Notes: generated by a model from the letters alone, not told the origin. DNA of 64,000 nt from Straminergon stramineum (GCA_963920665.1 OY987272.1:15691001-15755000); one strand, 5' to 3'; counted from the first letter of the stretch, positions 40,201-52,800 are shown. Made by a program: numbers and translations.

Positions 40201-43200
40201 TATTTTGGAAAACGAGAAGAAGAACCTGGGGTCTAAATAAGATACTTTGGACCACTGTCGGATCCGACAGTACTTCTAGAAGCCCTTCCTTGACCCCCCA
40301 AATGTGTTTTTATGTGATATATATTTACATTTTTTATGTCTTTAATGCAAAAGAGTGAAAATTAATATATTTTGTTAGCTTCAGTTATATAACGTAAAAA
40401 GATTTAGTGTAGCAATTTTCTAACGCCCTAAAACCCAAATCATAGTGTACTTGATGTCATGGATGTTAGGGGTCCAGCAGATGCTTGACACTGTAGTGTC
40501 GGATCCGACGGTCCAATGTCAAGCATTTGCTTGACCCCCAAGATCTGGGACTTGTTTTCTTTGTTATACAATATTGCCCTTGTGATCCCAAACACATGGA
40601 ATTTTCCATTCTTCATAATTAAATTTGAATTCTCCAATTCCCAAGATCTTAAGGTTTGATGTTTAAGATCTCTTACGTTTGTTTTGGTTATTTAATATTG
40701 ACTGTTAGATATTTTACTATTGAACCTGATTTTCTCTTCAATATGAGAAAACATATTGGGGTGGTTATAAAGTGTACATTTTAGGATGTTTCATGTTAGT
40801 AGAATCATATGCGTTGTTTTGAAAATTGTGAATGCTAGATCTTTCAAACCTGTACATGAGTGGTCATTTCATCTTACAACATGTTGACATCTTTGCATAT
40901 TGTACATTGTAAGATCTTTCAAATGATAAGAATGTTTGATGTTTCTATTTCTAAGAAATCCTCACGCAAAGACATGTTCATATTGAAGTTTGTGAATGTT
41001 TCAAATTCCAATGAGTACTTCTACAAGTACTCCACTTGGGCCATTTTTTAATCAGAATTTCATTAGTTTGTTGTATGCAGATGTTGAGGGTTCCATTTGG
41101 TAGATTTGAGATTGACTTTCTAATTTATGTTTTGACACATTATTTGTGTGAAATGTGTTGATTGAAAAATAGGGAGGATGTAGAGGGAGTACAACCCTAA
41201 ATGCTCTTCAACCTCAAACTCTCCCAGTTGCTCATGAAGCAGGACCATCTCAGCCTTTCACACCAGCAAACAGAGCCATGGAGGTCTCCAATGAATCCAA
41301 AGAAGAAGAAGCTGATGGGGAAGATGTGGTAAGTTTCCATGATATCATGGATGCTGCTCACCGTGCTGCAGATGCTTTCGAGGTCTCATGTATGAGTAGG
41401 GTGAGTGACCCTGATGCACGTAGACACCATGAACATCTTGCTAGAATGCTAGAGTTTGCCAGATGCAGGACAATCGTAATGTCTCCTGAGAGTTCTGAGA
41501 CAGAGTATAGCTCAGAGAGTCAAGTATCCATTACTGTGGATGGGCCAATGTGGGAAGACACATGTCAATGTCATCATAGCACGATTCAAGGTAGACAGGA
41601 GGTTGTCATCATTCACCTCAGTTCCGACTCAAAGGGTGATGTAGACATTGATTGATTCCATTCACTTGGAGTCATTTTGTAAACCTATTGATTCATGCCC
41701 TTGCATGTCTAATTCATATGCTTATTCTACCTATTCTGAATTTATTAATGGTTCAATTGTACTCTGTTATTGCATTTGTAATCCTTGAATACATGTTAGA
41801 AATTAGGAATGTGCATCTTTCATTGTCAAATGGATTTCTTTTCCTAAGTTTGTGAATGTTGATTATATTTTATTGTTATAACAGCAGATGGATGTGTCTC
41901 CGATATTGTTGTCACAAGATGAGACCGTCATGGAGACTCAAATCAACAATGACACCCCTCAGCCGGACATTGAAGGTGATGATGAAGGGGAGTTCATAGA
42001 AGAGGATGTGGTGGTAGATGTCTTGGAGGAAGAAGACAAAGACTTGGACGAGGACGACTTGCGTTCGTATCACAAGGTAGATTTCATGAAGACCATCGCT
42101 TCGCTGAGGATGAAGCCCGACTATATGTTTCGATTGCAAATCCCACTCTGTTGAATGGTGGCTATGCCTATAGTGAGGCCAACACTTGCATGTGATTTGA
42201 AGTTGCTTGAGCAAGAGTTCAATAAAGGATACCGTGATGGAGCCGCAGTTTTTTATGTCACCACCACAAACGAAGCCGGAGAGAGTTCTGAATTCACGGA
42301 GGAGGAGATGGAAGGGTGGAATCCATTGTGGAGAAAGAGGAATGCCATTTTCAACGCCCAACTTGAGGCCATTCCCGAGTTGAGATTTCTGCAAAATCTG
42401 AAGTTCTTCGTTTGTGATGGTAATCATAGGCTACTTTCATGGATGACTCATATCACCAGGAAACACTCGAAGGAATGGGATTGGCACTATGCCATGGACT
42501 CTATTATTTTAGATATGAAGGGGAAGACAGAGTTGGTCATGCATGTCATGCATGACATAAATAAGTAAGTAATATATGCCCGCTTTGTGAATTTGGCATT
42601 TAATTCAATTTAGAATGTCACGTGAAAATGATGCATATGACTTACAAAACCCTAACAAATATTATCTCTATAAATTGTAGGTCTACCGAAGAGTCCCATG
42701 TGAAGACCAATCTAGTCCATACTTTATACCGGGTTCAAAAGTATGGACTACTTCCCATCGAGCGCTTCAACAAGATGTTGAGGCCATCAGAGCTCAAACG
42801 ATGTGGAGCCCCCAAAACCAGAAAGACTTGGTACACTATGCCACTAGAGGTCTTCACAACATTTCTTTTTCGGGTGAGAATTTTTTGGATGAAGATCATC
42901 CTAATTTTTTGTGGCTTCTATATGAACATTGTTATTGTATTATATTTTGACATTGATTTGAATGTGCTTGGTGTATTTTATTTTGGCTTCTCTCTTCCTC
43001 AATTATTTGAATTTTTTTAATTTATTGGATGTGTGCAGCAAGAAATAGCTCAGGCAATGGATGCAGCACTACGAAAGTACAATGAGATCACCCCAGAGCA
43101 AGAGAAAACTCCCGAGGGACTCGCACATGCTATGAGAGGTGGAGCAAAAGAGAAAATAGGCAAACTTAATGTGAAGATGATGAAGTTGGTCGTAGTGGCT

Positions 43201-46200
43201 AATCCCGCACATAAGCCGGAATTTTTGGAAGAGGTAAGTTTCCTGCATGAATTATCAATATATGACAATAGTCTCATATGGAGTTCAACTTGTAATTGAC
43301 ATTGTATATCTCTTGAGAGCAGGTTGAGAAACATTGGAGTGCAAATGAGGTCCCTAAGATGACTCTTGAGAAACTTCAAATGGTGGCCACATGCAACACC
43401 ACTCCTTTTGACAAGACCGAGTTTCTAAAGTGGTGGAACTCCTCAATACCTTCACGTGATGCTAGACGATTTCCACCTCAGCCAGTATCTGAGACATTGC
43501 TAGGCCCTTTCTTAAATAGATGCGTTTGGTATGCCGGGGTAAGTATTTGATTTGTAATAATTTTGATTTTAAGAGCTTTAGAGTTTTCAATTAATGAAAT
43601 TCTGTATTTTTATAGTTTTTATTCAGCAATATGTATATTTTGAATGTTAAATGATTTAGGGTGTTTACAGATTGAAGATGCAGCTACAGAATACTTTGAG
43701 AACGTGGTGAGGCAAGACCAAATCAACATCAACATGAATGTTCCACTCCAACCTGAGACCTTGGCCGAATATATAGAAGGTTGGAGGAGGAAGATTTGGG
43801 ATCAAGGCTTCATGGCTCACCTCAGAGGAACAAACTACTTCAGAAAAAGTGACAATTTCATGACTTATGAGGGGTCAAAGCAAGCGGTGCGAAGGGTGCT
43901 TTTTCGGTATGCTCAACCCATTGTCTAATGATTTGATTTACAATATTTCAATACTTTCAATTCTATAATGTCTAGATTTCTCTTTACCCTAAAACCCTAA
44001 ACCAGAAAAAAGACAATGAAACCCTGAACCCGAAATGGGGGGTCCTTGAGGTACCTTCCAAACCACTGTCGGATCCAACAGTGGTTTGTGAAAGACTTAC
44101 TGGACCCCACATTCTTATTCCCTCCAAACTCTTCAATGTAATGTTTTGAGCTAAATTTCGCTTAAGTTAAAATTAATGTTCTCAGGTAGTATTGCATGAA
44201 GTTCAGAGGTTGAAATAGTAGTCTTGCCTTCCTTGATATTTTTCTATTGATCATCGATGTCATTCTTTCTTATTTTGCTGGTACTTCAAGCATGAGCTTG
44301 AGGCAAAAGGGGCAATTGCAAAAAAGGACTTGCCTCCATTCCTCTCGAATTTTCTCGACCGTAGTTCCGCAGATTGCATGTACACTGCGAATCAACTCCG
44401 AACATATACCACAGCTCACCTTAGTGGAGGTGGATGGTACATTGATTGTCTGATCTCGTACATGCATCTATTAGAGGTTGAATTGCGAAATTCTTTGGAG
44501 GGAATTGGAACTATTGACATGGACGTGGACGAGTTCGCAGGGTTGACTGATAAACAAAGGGAGAGGGCCATTGCGAGGAGGGAAACCAATGACAAGAGAA
44601 AAGCAGCTCGGATCCAAGTTGCTTTGGAAAACAAAGAGAAGAAGGAGGCAGAGCGTGTGGCCAAGTTAGCAGAGAAGGAGAAGGAAAAGGAAAAGAACGA
44701 GAAGGCCAAGACAAAAGGGAAGAAAAAAGAAGATGGAGAAGGTGTTGTCCCAGCATCATCGACGGTAGATCAAGGCTTACAAATGGAAGCTGGAGTACAT
44801 AGTGGGATGAAGAGGAAGGCCGTATTGCCAGAGTTCACCGAAGAAATGGTCACCCAAGGCACACAAGTGATTGCCATAGGTGATGATGATGACGTGACAT
44901 CAAAGGAATTAGTGCTCAATGTCTCTATTGTAGACGTCGTTGACAATGAAATCAATGAGGGTCCAAATTGCTACACCGAAGTCATGGACTTTCTCGAAAA
45001 GGTAAACGAACTGTATTTTTTTGTAATCTAAAGTTTCACTATATTAGTACATTATCACCCCTTCTACATGATAGGGACTCACGAGTTTGAATTTGTTATG
45101 GCAGATGGCGGTAGGAAAGGCTCGGGTGTACAACGGGGTGGTCAATCAATGGCCAGGATTTGACCTCATGCTATTCGATTGCCAAGAAAATTTTCCAGTG
45201 CCGGGGGTGTCCTTTCCAGAGAATCATGTGCCTTATTGGAACTCAGATCCAGAGTACAACATGATCTATCAAGCATTTTGCTTTGCACAAAAGCATTTGC
45301 AGGATCACGGTTGCATTGTGGTGTTCCATTCATGGAGCATGGATGCCAAAAGCACCATTGCCAGATTATGTCAAGAGTACCCCAACATGGTGAAAAAGAA
45401 AGAGTGGATGGGCATGAATCAAGTGCACTTGACATCCGCTATTGACCAAACTAGCACAGTTCGATTTTATACATTCTTCAAAATTTTGTTTCCATTTCTC
45501 ATTTCATAATTCTCTTGAAATTCTATTTTATATATGTCTTGTTTTATGCTTGCAGACTTTGAAGTTCGGCATCACCCTCTTAGTAAAAGATCTAGGTGCA
45601 AAAGGAAAGTCCAATTTTTTCTTCAAACGGTCAACAACAATGCTGAAGGCCAAAGTTGACCTCAAGCGTGATGACTTGTTGATGAATTATACCACTGAGG
45701 ACTCCATGTTGATGAACAACATGGATCAAATGCCATGGCGCGGGGCTCGAGAGAAGGACACACGATTCATCCAATTTTTAATTGAAGGAACTACTGACGA
45801 GGGAGACTTGGTCCTCGATTGCACAACATCTCCAGGTTAGTTTGGCTTTTCAAAAGGTGGTTTTCAATTTTTATGTCATACCCTAAATCATTGAGATATT
45901 GATTACTGGTTGTTTTTTCAGGCGCCTCCATTATAGCATGTCGTGCAACGGGACGCCACATTGTGGCGTTGAAGTCGGATCAGACAATTTTTTCATCTAT
46001 CCTGGAGCCCATGAAGAAGACCACTCCTCCTATTGCAATAGTTGCGACTACTGAAGCACCTACGGTAGTAGCATCACAGGATCTAGATGCCATGATTATA
46101 GTACCTCGCAAGTTCATTCACCGAGCTAGACCTAGTAAGTAAGTTTCTCCATTTCTTAATTATTGGTGAGCATGGTAATTGAAATGCTTCACGATTCTAG

Positions 46201-46485
46201 CATTCAATGATTTGTGTTTGCAGCAATGAGGGATTGATGTCCGCAAATGTAGTCAAGAAGAGACGAAGACTTCTCCTGAGTCCGGAGAAAACGTTCGATC
46301 TTCCTGTGTATGCAGAGCAACTAGCTTCAGCATTTGCGGAGTTTGGTACTTCAAAACCCAAACATCGTAACCCTTCATATGCTTTAAATGTCTTACAATT
46401 CATAGACAGATCAGCATCCGAGGGGAAAGAGACCACAGATTCTTCTAGTGACATGGATTCTACAACCGAGTCTACTGCGACTTAG
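37206..46485 (+). CDS. ParB-like domain fused to bacterial-type DNA amino-methyltransferase, multi-exon, one in-frame stop
   Basis: Exons splicing in frame: 41888-42564, 42681-42873, 43039-43233, 43323-43538, 43671-43895, 44291-45001, 45105-45458, 45556-45835, 45922-46138, 46224-46485 (1,110 codons). Candidate 5' exons 37206-37301 and 41173-41328 (or to 41400) also fit in phase 0. Order: acidic N-terminus; ParB/sulfiredoxin-like segment (GYRDGAAVFYV, then CDGNHRLLSW near 42413-42442); long helical middle; charged Lys/Glu coiled coil (44550-44730); then a beta-class methyltransferase layout: LMLFDCQENF near 45165 where DPPY is expected, EKDTRFIQFLIEG (motif X), DLVLDCTTSPGAS...GRHIVALKSD (motif I, AdoMet site). 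Such fusions are known from phages and bacteria. A TGA at 42152-42154 interrupts an otherwise open gene. The missing DPPY suggests altered or lost catalysis. Introns show it is not contamination. The domain reading is inference from motifs. Confidence 0.6.
37440..39960 (+). repeat. 435-bp tandem satellite array, six units
   Basis: Units begin with a cctctgtttctaaaggtcccctccc-like stretch and contain the core palindrome at 37768, 38206, 38640, 39075, 39510 and 39852, spacing 438, 434, 435, 435 and 342 (the last unit has about 95 bp deleted). Each unit embeds the 70-bp element: in unit 2 TAGGTC starts at 38177 and GACCCC ends at 38246. The array is clearly GC-richer than its surroundings. ORFs inside it (for example 39494-40021) change from unit to unit and are not considered genes. 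It lies in the presumed first intron, or upstream, of the methyltransferase-like gene. Confidence 0.92.
40228..40297. repeat. 70-bp palindromic element, copy 2
   Basis: GGGGTC at 40228, GACCCC ending at 40297, core GTCGGATCCGAC at 40257-40268 extended to ACTGTCGGATCCGACAGT. Located between the tandem array and the coding exons of the methyltransferase-like gene. Confidence 0.88.
40469..40538. repeat. 70-bp palindromic element, copy 3
   Basis: GGGGTC at 40469, GACCCC ending at 40538, core GTCGGATCCGAC at 40498-40509. The flanking arms pair well (atgcttgaca against tgtcaagcat), giving a nearly full-length hairpin. Confidence 0.9.
44039..44108. repeat. 70-bp palindromic element, copy 4
   Basis: GGGGTC at 44039, GACCCC ending at 44108, core GTCGGATCCAAC at 44068-44079 inside caaaccactgt / acagtggtttg arms. 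It sits in the intron 43896-44290 of the methyltransferase-like gene. Confidence 0.88.
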
Positions 46486-46779
46486 GCTCATGAGATTGAT
46501 GTATCTTATGAGTCAACCCATTATGTTTTGATTTTCTTTATGATCGGTTTTGTGTGTTTTATGGCTACATGTTGTGTGATTCGTTTTCCTTCATTCTCTT
46601 GCATTCTTGGTTTTCTCTTCTAGTCAAGTATCATCTACCATGTCAATAATTAAAGTATAGGGTTTGCAGAAGTGAAATAAATGTACCCTATTCCAAGTGC
46701 GAAGTGTTTGATGAAGTGTCTAAATAAAAATATATATTTTGAAAAAGAATTAGATATTCACTCCAAGCGAAGTGGGTTC
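46486..46779. other. 3' flank of the methyltransferase-like gene
   Basis: T-rich stretch after the stop codon, probably 3' UTR; no further gene seen. Confidence 0.4.
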
Positions 46780-48050
46780 ATCCTAGAAAATGGGGTGGAA
46801 CCAAAATTAGAATAAGTAATGAATCATATCTAATGAATAACCCTTAGATAAAGATTTAGTAGTTCACACCAATTATAGTGTTAAATTCCAAAACCCTATT
46901 AGATAAAATAAAATAAAAAATCACACCATCCAAAAAATCTTTTTTAAATGATCAGTTCTGGAAAATTAAAATAAATTTAGAGCACCCAAAATGTCTTATG
47001 AAGGACATTTGGGTGTAAAAAATGAAAAAAAGTATTCCCTTATACCAATCATAGATCTTGAGCCACAACTAATAGGTTCTATTAAAATAATTATACATAG
47101 TAACAAATGATTTATAATAAGAGGAAATTCAGTGTCAAAATCCTAAGCCCTAATTATGCTATCCTAGAATTCTTCCTGGAAAGAAATTGGGGGTCAAATA
47201 AAAAAATAATTCCAATATGAGAATCTTCCTAATCATAATAGGGTTTGGAACACAAAAACCATTTCACAACAATCATAATCTCTTATCCCAAAATAGATGG
47301 TAAATAAAAATGTCTATACACTTATCCCTAAACATTAAACCACCAAAAATGGATGTAAGGAAGAAAAATACATTCATGCCAAATGTCCAAAAAGGTTTTT
47401 TTGGAAAAAAAATTGGGAGTGAAAAAAAATTACCATCATAGAAGAGTCTCTATGAGAAAATCTTGTGTGTGATAAATTATGAACATAACAATAAGAGTAG
47501 AATCTTCATAAACAAAATAGGGTTTTCAAAAAAATAACAACAATCAAGCCTTCATGAAAGAAATAGGGTGTGACAAAATCATACCCTAGACACAATAATG
47601 TTCATGAAAAAAAATTGTGTCTCAAAATTACATTACAACGACACGAGAGTCTTCATGAGGAAAAAAGGGTGAGAAAAAACATTACAACAATAGAGAGTCT
47701 CCATAGAAATATATTGAGTGTGAACAAAATACATTACAACCACGTCTTTGACTATTCGTCTTCATGAACAAAAAGGAATTTCAACATTACAACACAAGTG
47801 TATTCATGTGTATTCAAAGAGAAAATCAAGTCAATCCCACCTCAACCTAGAACACCAAAAAAATGGTGAGAATGAAAAATATATCGACATCATGTAGAGA
47901 GCCTCCAAAAAAATAAAGAGTGTCAAAGGATAAATATATTCTCATGACACACAGACTCTTCATGACAAATAAAATGGTTCCATTTCAAAAGAATATTATA
48001 CCAAACAAAGTGTCTTTCCAAAAAAATTCCAAAGTGAGAAAGTGACAGAT
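46780..48050 (+). repeat. Degenerate tandem repeats, about 50-60 bp unit
   Basis: Recurring words are gtcttcatgaa, aaatagggtgtga and acattacaacaa, in the same order, many times (clearest at 47420-47800). Units are diverged and A-rich. The ORF at 47570-47767 is a product of the repeats. Confidence 0.65.
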
Positions 48051-48059
48051 GGGAGGGTT

Positions 48060-48310
48060 TTAACCCTAAACCCTAAACCCTCTACCGGATGGTAAATTAA
48101 TGTCAAAGTATTTTTTCCTTAAATTCAAAGATCACTCAGAAATTGAGAAAACAGTGAAATAACCTTTCAATAAATTCCATATTTAGTGGAGCCACGGTAA
48201 TAGGCACATCCACGGACATGGGTACCTCACTCTTTTTTTCCTCTTTTATTTTTCCCACTCACAAGCTCACGCTCACAGGCTCGCACGCTAGCAACCCTGG
48301 GATGTTCACA
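48060..48310. repeat. Telomere-type CCCTAAA triplet and GC-rich patch
   Basis: taaccctaaaccctaaaccct at about 48060-48080 contains the plant telomere repeat three times. It is followed 170 bp later by a cacaagctcacgctcacagg patch, a reverse-complement relative of 28250-28340. Confidence 0.55.
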
Positions 48311-49294
48311 AGCAAAAAAAGAAGATATGCAAAACTATCTATTGGTAATATATAGTAGAATGATTAGCTTGCTTATGTTAATGAAGAGGTCACAAGTTGT
48401 TGAAAGTATGTTCTAACCAAAAGGCCATATTCATTAAAATGAGAAAATGTGGAATCTCATTTAATTATGATCCTAGTACATTTAGAATGTAATAAGTGTT
48501 CATTTAATTGAGATACTTCAATAAATTGAGACTTTAATATGTCATTGCTCAAGATAGTTAATAATTTCTCTTGTTGTTATGAAAACTAGTAGCAACAATC
48601 TCCAATCTGCACAATTGTATATGTTCAATACCTTTAATTGTGTTTACATGGTCCCATTAAGAAGCAACTCCATATTTTTATGTCATCCTTTCCAAATTAG
48701 GGGATTTTAGGATCATCTATACAAATGAAATTTTAGTATCTAATTTGTTGGTGAAATGTGGGGGAACTGGACATATAATAGAGTTGTAGCTACTATTCAA
48801 AGGTATTTTTAAAATAACTAATTGTATATTTTGTAGAAATTCACAAAGGAGTTTTGTTTCCTCTTGCATTTTGAAAGATGCAAAATGTTATTTTGGTGTT
48901 TTTTTCGGTGAATGACCACCTCCATAGACTTGTTACAAAAGTCCAATTTTTGTTTCATGTATTAATGTTTTTCCTATTCTATACTAATGAAAACATTGTG
49001 GGATCTATTTTCTTGATATTTGGTACTTTTCAAGTTCTCCTATTAGGAGAATTCTCCTATAATTTTCCTTTGATGGTTACTTTCACCTTAAAGGTGCAAA
49101 CAATGGCCACATTTTTTAAATTAAAATCATTTTTATTCTAATTTGAAAGTACTCTAGAAAACTTAGCATGAGTATTGTGAAAACACAACTAAATTAGTAG
49201 ATGTTTTTTGCATTCACCCCTAATTAACATTGTATTGGGATTTTTGAATTGGAGATTGCCCTAATCTATTTGAGTGCATATGTATTTTCTTTGC
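48311..49294. other. AT-rich spacer, no gene seen
   Basis: T-rich sequence with only an 87-codon hydrophobic chance ORF (48878-49141) lacking any recognised domain. Confidence 0.55.
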
Positions 49295-49834
49295 TAGAAT
49301 TCTATGTCCCAAAATATGTCCTGGAAAATACATACTTTGACGTTTAAATTTGTAGAAAATAGAAAAAACAATTTTCAACAAAACTAAAAATTGTCCATTT
49401 GGGAGGACTTCTTGATGATGAGATTTGAGCAAAAAAATGAGTTCAAAACTATCTCTATTGTTTAGAATTGCGTGTGCAAGAGAGGCCTATTTGCACGAAC
49501 GTAGAAGATATAGAATAATGAATTTTTAGATTCCCTGTGGTAGACACATGTATGCCTACTAAACTAATATACCATTGAAATTTCAGTTGAGAATCACTAA
49601 TTTAAACCACTCAATAGTATAAAAAAAACCTAAACGTCAAAGTTTGACAAATTAACAAAATTGATTTTTAAATATAAAATGATTTAAATTTTTTTTTAAA
49701 AATAATGGATACAATAACAAGAAAGATATCTAGAAAAAGATTTTTTGGTTTTGGAATTGGATGCATAATTCAAAAGTTATAGAGTTCCAAAATCAAAACG
49801 CAACTAAACTTGCAGGTGTTTCTTGCAATCACCC
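49295..49834. mobile_element. Single arm of the fold-back element family
   Basis: Diverged copy of the right half of 7466-8542: aattctatgtcc, aatttgtagaaaata, gacttc...gatgatgagattt, gcaagagaggcct, and terminus gtttcttgcaatcaccc ending at 49834. No opposite arm is recognisable to the left, so the element is truncated. Confidence 0.75.
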
Positions 49835-52800
49835 AGTAGGTAAAACAAACCATGTGGGATATATAAATTAGGATTAGTAGGATCTTAATTGCTAATAGTT
49901 AACTTAAATGCATAAACTTTGTTCAATGTGGAATTTCATACTTCATTTAGGCATAGTAGAATAATTTTGTTTTCAAAAAATTTGAAGTAAGTAAAGTTAG
50001 TAAATCAATTTCATTTTCATTTCCAAAAATTTATTTGTGATCAATTTCAAGCTAACAATCAAAAGTTATGGACAAAATTTTTGAGAGAAGTTGGAAGGAA
50101 ACATTTTCTTTTGACATTTTGAAACATCTTCATTGAAGTTTCTCTAGAATTTCTTTTTGGGGGCCCAAAATCACAAATGGATTTTTAGAGATGAAATTTA
50201 AATTTATTTTTCAACTATCCTTTGTTCAAAATTTTTTTTTAAAATAATTATTCTACTATACCTAAATGAAGTCTAAAAGTCCTCTCTAAACAAAACTCCT
50301 ATGTTTTGACAATGAAAGGTCAAGCTCTCATCTTCAAATTCTCCCATAGCCTTTGAGGATTGATGATGGGCAATGCATTTCACTATAAAACCAACTTCTC
50401 CACTGTCTAATCACACAACCTCTCATTGAATTATTCCTTCATTTGGCCATCGAATAACACCTTTATGTTTTTATGGTAGATGGCCAAATGATAGATAGGG
50501 AACCAACACAATGGATTGTTAATGGATTTCCTATATTGTCCTCTATTTTAAAATAATTTATGTTGCCGTCGCTATTCATGTACAAATATTTTTTTGTTTG
50601 ATGTGGCACAGTCTTGAAATTATTGGATTTGTTCCCACAATAACCTCCAACAAAGGTAGGGTTACGAGAATGTTTTGGAAACTCATGGGCTTTTAATGCC
50701 CTCAAATTCCTTCTAATGAGACAGTTATTGAGATCTATTAAAGTGCGTGTGACAAACCATGGCTAAATGAGGATTTAGTAGTTCTTGATAGAGAATTCCT
50801 TTCAAGCTTGTATATATACATGTAGTTAGTGAAATTAGAAGTTATCATCCATTCTGAGAAATATGTAGAAAATGAGATGTTGGCCTTGCAAGTAAAAATT
50901 TAAGTGTACAAAAAACAATGCAACTATTGATTGAAAAAAATCTATAATTCCATGTGACTTACTAGAGATTGAAAAGAAGTGTTTTTGACATAAAAACACG
51001 CTAGGAGCTCAATGGCAAGATCAGCTCATCAAAATTCCCTTCTACTCAAAAGATTCTATATTCATTAGATTTAAAAGGAGTCATGAAATTAGACCTTTTA
51101 GGAATAGAAGTAGGATAGAAATATAATATTGCACTAAGTGTTTGATTGTTTGAGAACTTTTCAAAAATTTATTAAGAAAATTTTGAATTTTTTTGGAATA
51201 TATAAGATGAATTTCTAAAAAATCAATTCTTTAATAAACAATGGAAAATTTATAGAAATTACCTAGGTTGCAGTAAAATTCCACCTAATATTAGGATGGA
51301 ATTTTGTGATTGGAAAGTGCCCCTAAAAATTTCAAGGCATTTCCAATACTAAGAAGTACTTGAACTTGTGACTCCATTGAAGTTTGATAGAATTTAAACA
51401 AATGCAAGCCGTTGCTTAGCATATGGAGAGCCTATGACTGCCAAATAAGGTTGAAGAGGAGTCTTTTCACAATCTCTAAACCCCCACAAACGCTCCAGGC
51501 AAATCAAAATATTTGGAAAGTGAAAATTTCATCATCTAGAATTTTTCCATTCCTCGCCCTCACATTTATGTGCCTTCAGCGAACCAAATGACCTCTTAGT
51601 AGGAAAAAAAGGGTCACAAGGGCCAATTCGGACCTATCAAAAGCAATGGTGCACATTGATTGTCTTTTTGAGCTTTTCTCCAAAAGTTAGTTGTGGTCTA
51701 GCAATAACTTTGCCCTTTTTTTTGTTATTACAATATAGTTAGTGGTTAACTCTAGGAGCATCTCCAATAGAGGTTAAGCAAGGGCTTCCTTATTATGAAT
51801 GGCTCGAGCTAAAATCCCATTAGACTTGTTTGAGCATCCTTGACTTTAAAAGTGGCATGTCATTCTACATGGGGAGGCAATAAGGAAGTTATAGTACTTC
51901 ATAATAGACCCCCCTAAACCCAATTAAAGACATGGAACATATATTGTGCAAATTGGAGGTTGTTGCTCCTAGTTTTTATACTTAGAGAAATTAAGAACTA
52001 TTTCAATGACATATGAATTTTTCAATTTATTGAAGTGTCTTAATTTCATGAACACTTATTACATTCTAAATATAAGATAATAAATAAATGAGACTTAGTC
52101 CACATTTTCTCATTATAATAAATATGGACTTTTGGTTAGAACACTCTTCCAACAACTTTTGATTTCTTTATTGACATGGGTAAGCTACTTTATAAGATAT
52201 TGGCAATAGAGAGTTTTTCAAATCTTCCTTTCTTTCTTATGAGTGTATATGGAAATTGTATGTCTATATGAGGGTGATTGCAAGAAACACTTGTCCTTTT
52301 TTCTATTCCCTTAGCCTCAAACATGTGTTTTTTTGCTTACAATTTTTATGTCATAAGTCAATTATATATGAAATTTGAAATGAAGGTACACATAGTAGTT
52401 GTAGACATTGAGTAATTATTTTTCCAATTTTTTGGAATGAGTTTGCTAATTTTCAAACAATTCCAAATTTGATATCTGCCTTTGCCATTTAGCCATTTGT
52501 GGGGATGGGGTAGTACTATACTTGACCCAAAAATGAAAATTTGAAGGTCAAAAATGTAAAATAAGGAATTCTACTAAAGTTATACAAGTCCAAAAAAAAA
52601 ATTCTAATAATAATAAAGTATCCACCTTCCACATGTGTCCAAAGTGCACTAACTTTGCATCAATGCAAAGAATACAGATTTTTTTTATTGAAGATGAAAA
52701 TGGCTTAAAAAAAGTATCTTCAAATTATAAAAATGGTTCTTTTAGTTTATTATTTTGAATTTTCTTACTATTTTCTAAAAATCAAACATTAAACTATCTA

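Noticed and set aside
44247..44453. Alternative reading frame across the exon starting at 44291
   Set aside because: It ends in a stop, while the other frame continues for 237 codons and joins flanking exons in phase.
45971..45982. GTCGGATCAGAC, one base from the palindrome core, in a coding exon
   Set aside because: No GGGGTC or GACCCC at the expected distances, so probably chance.
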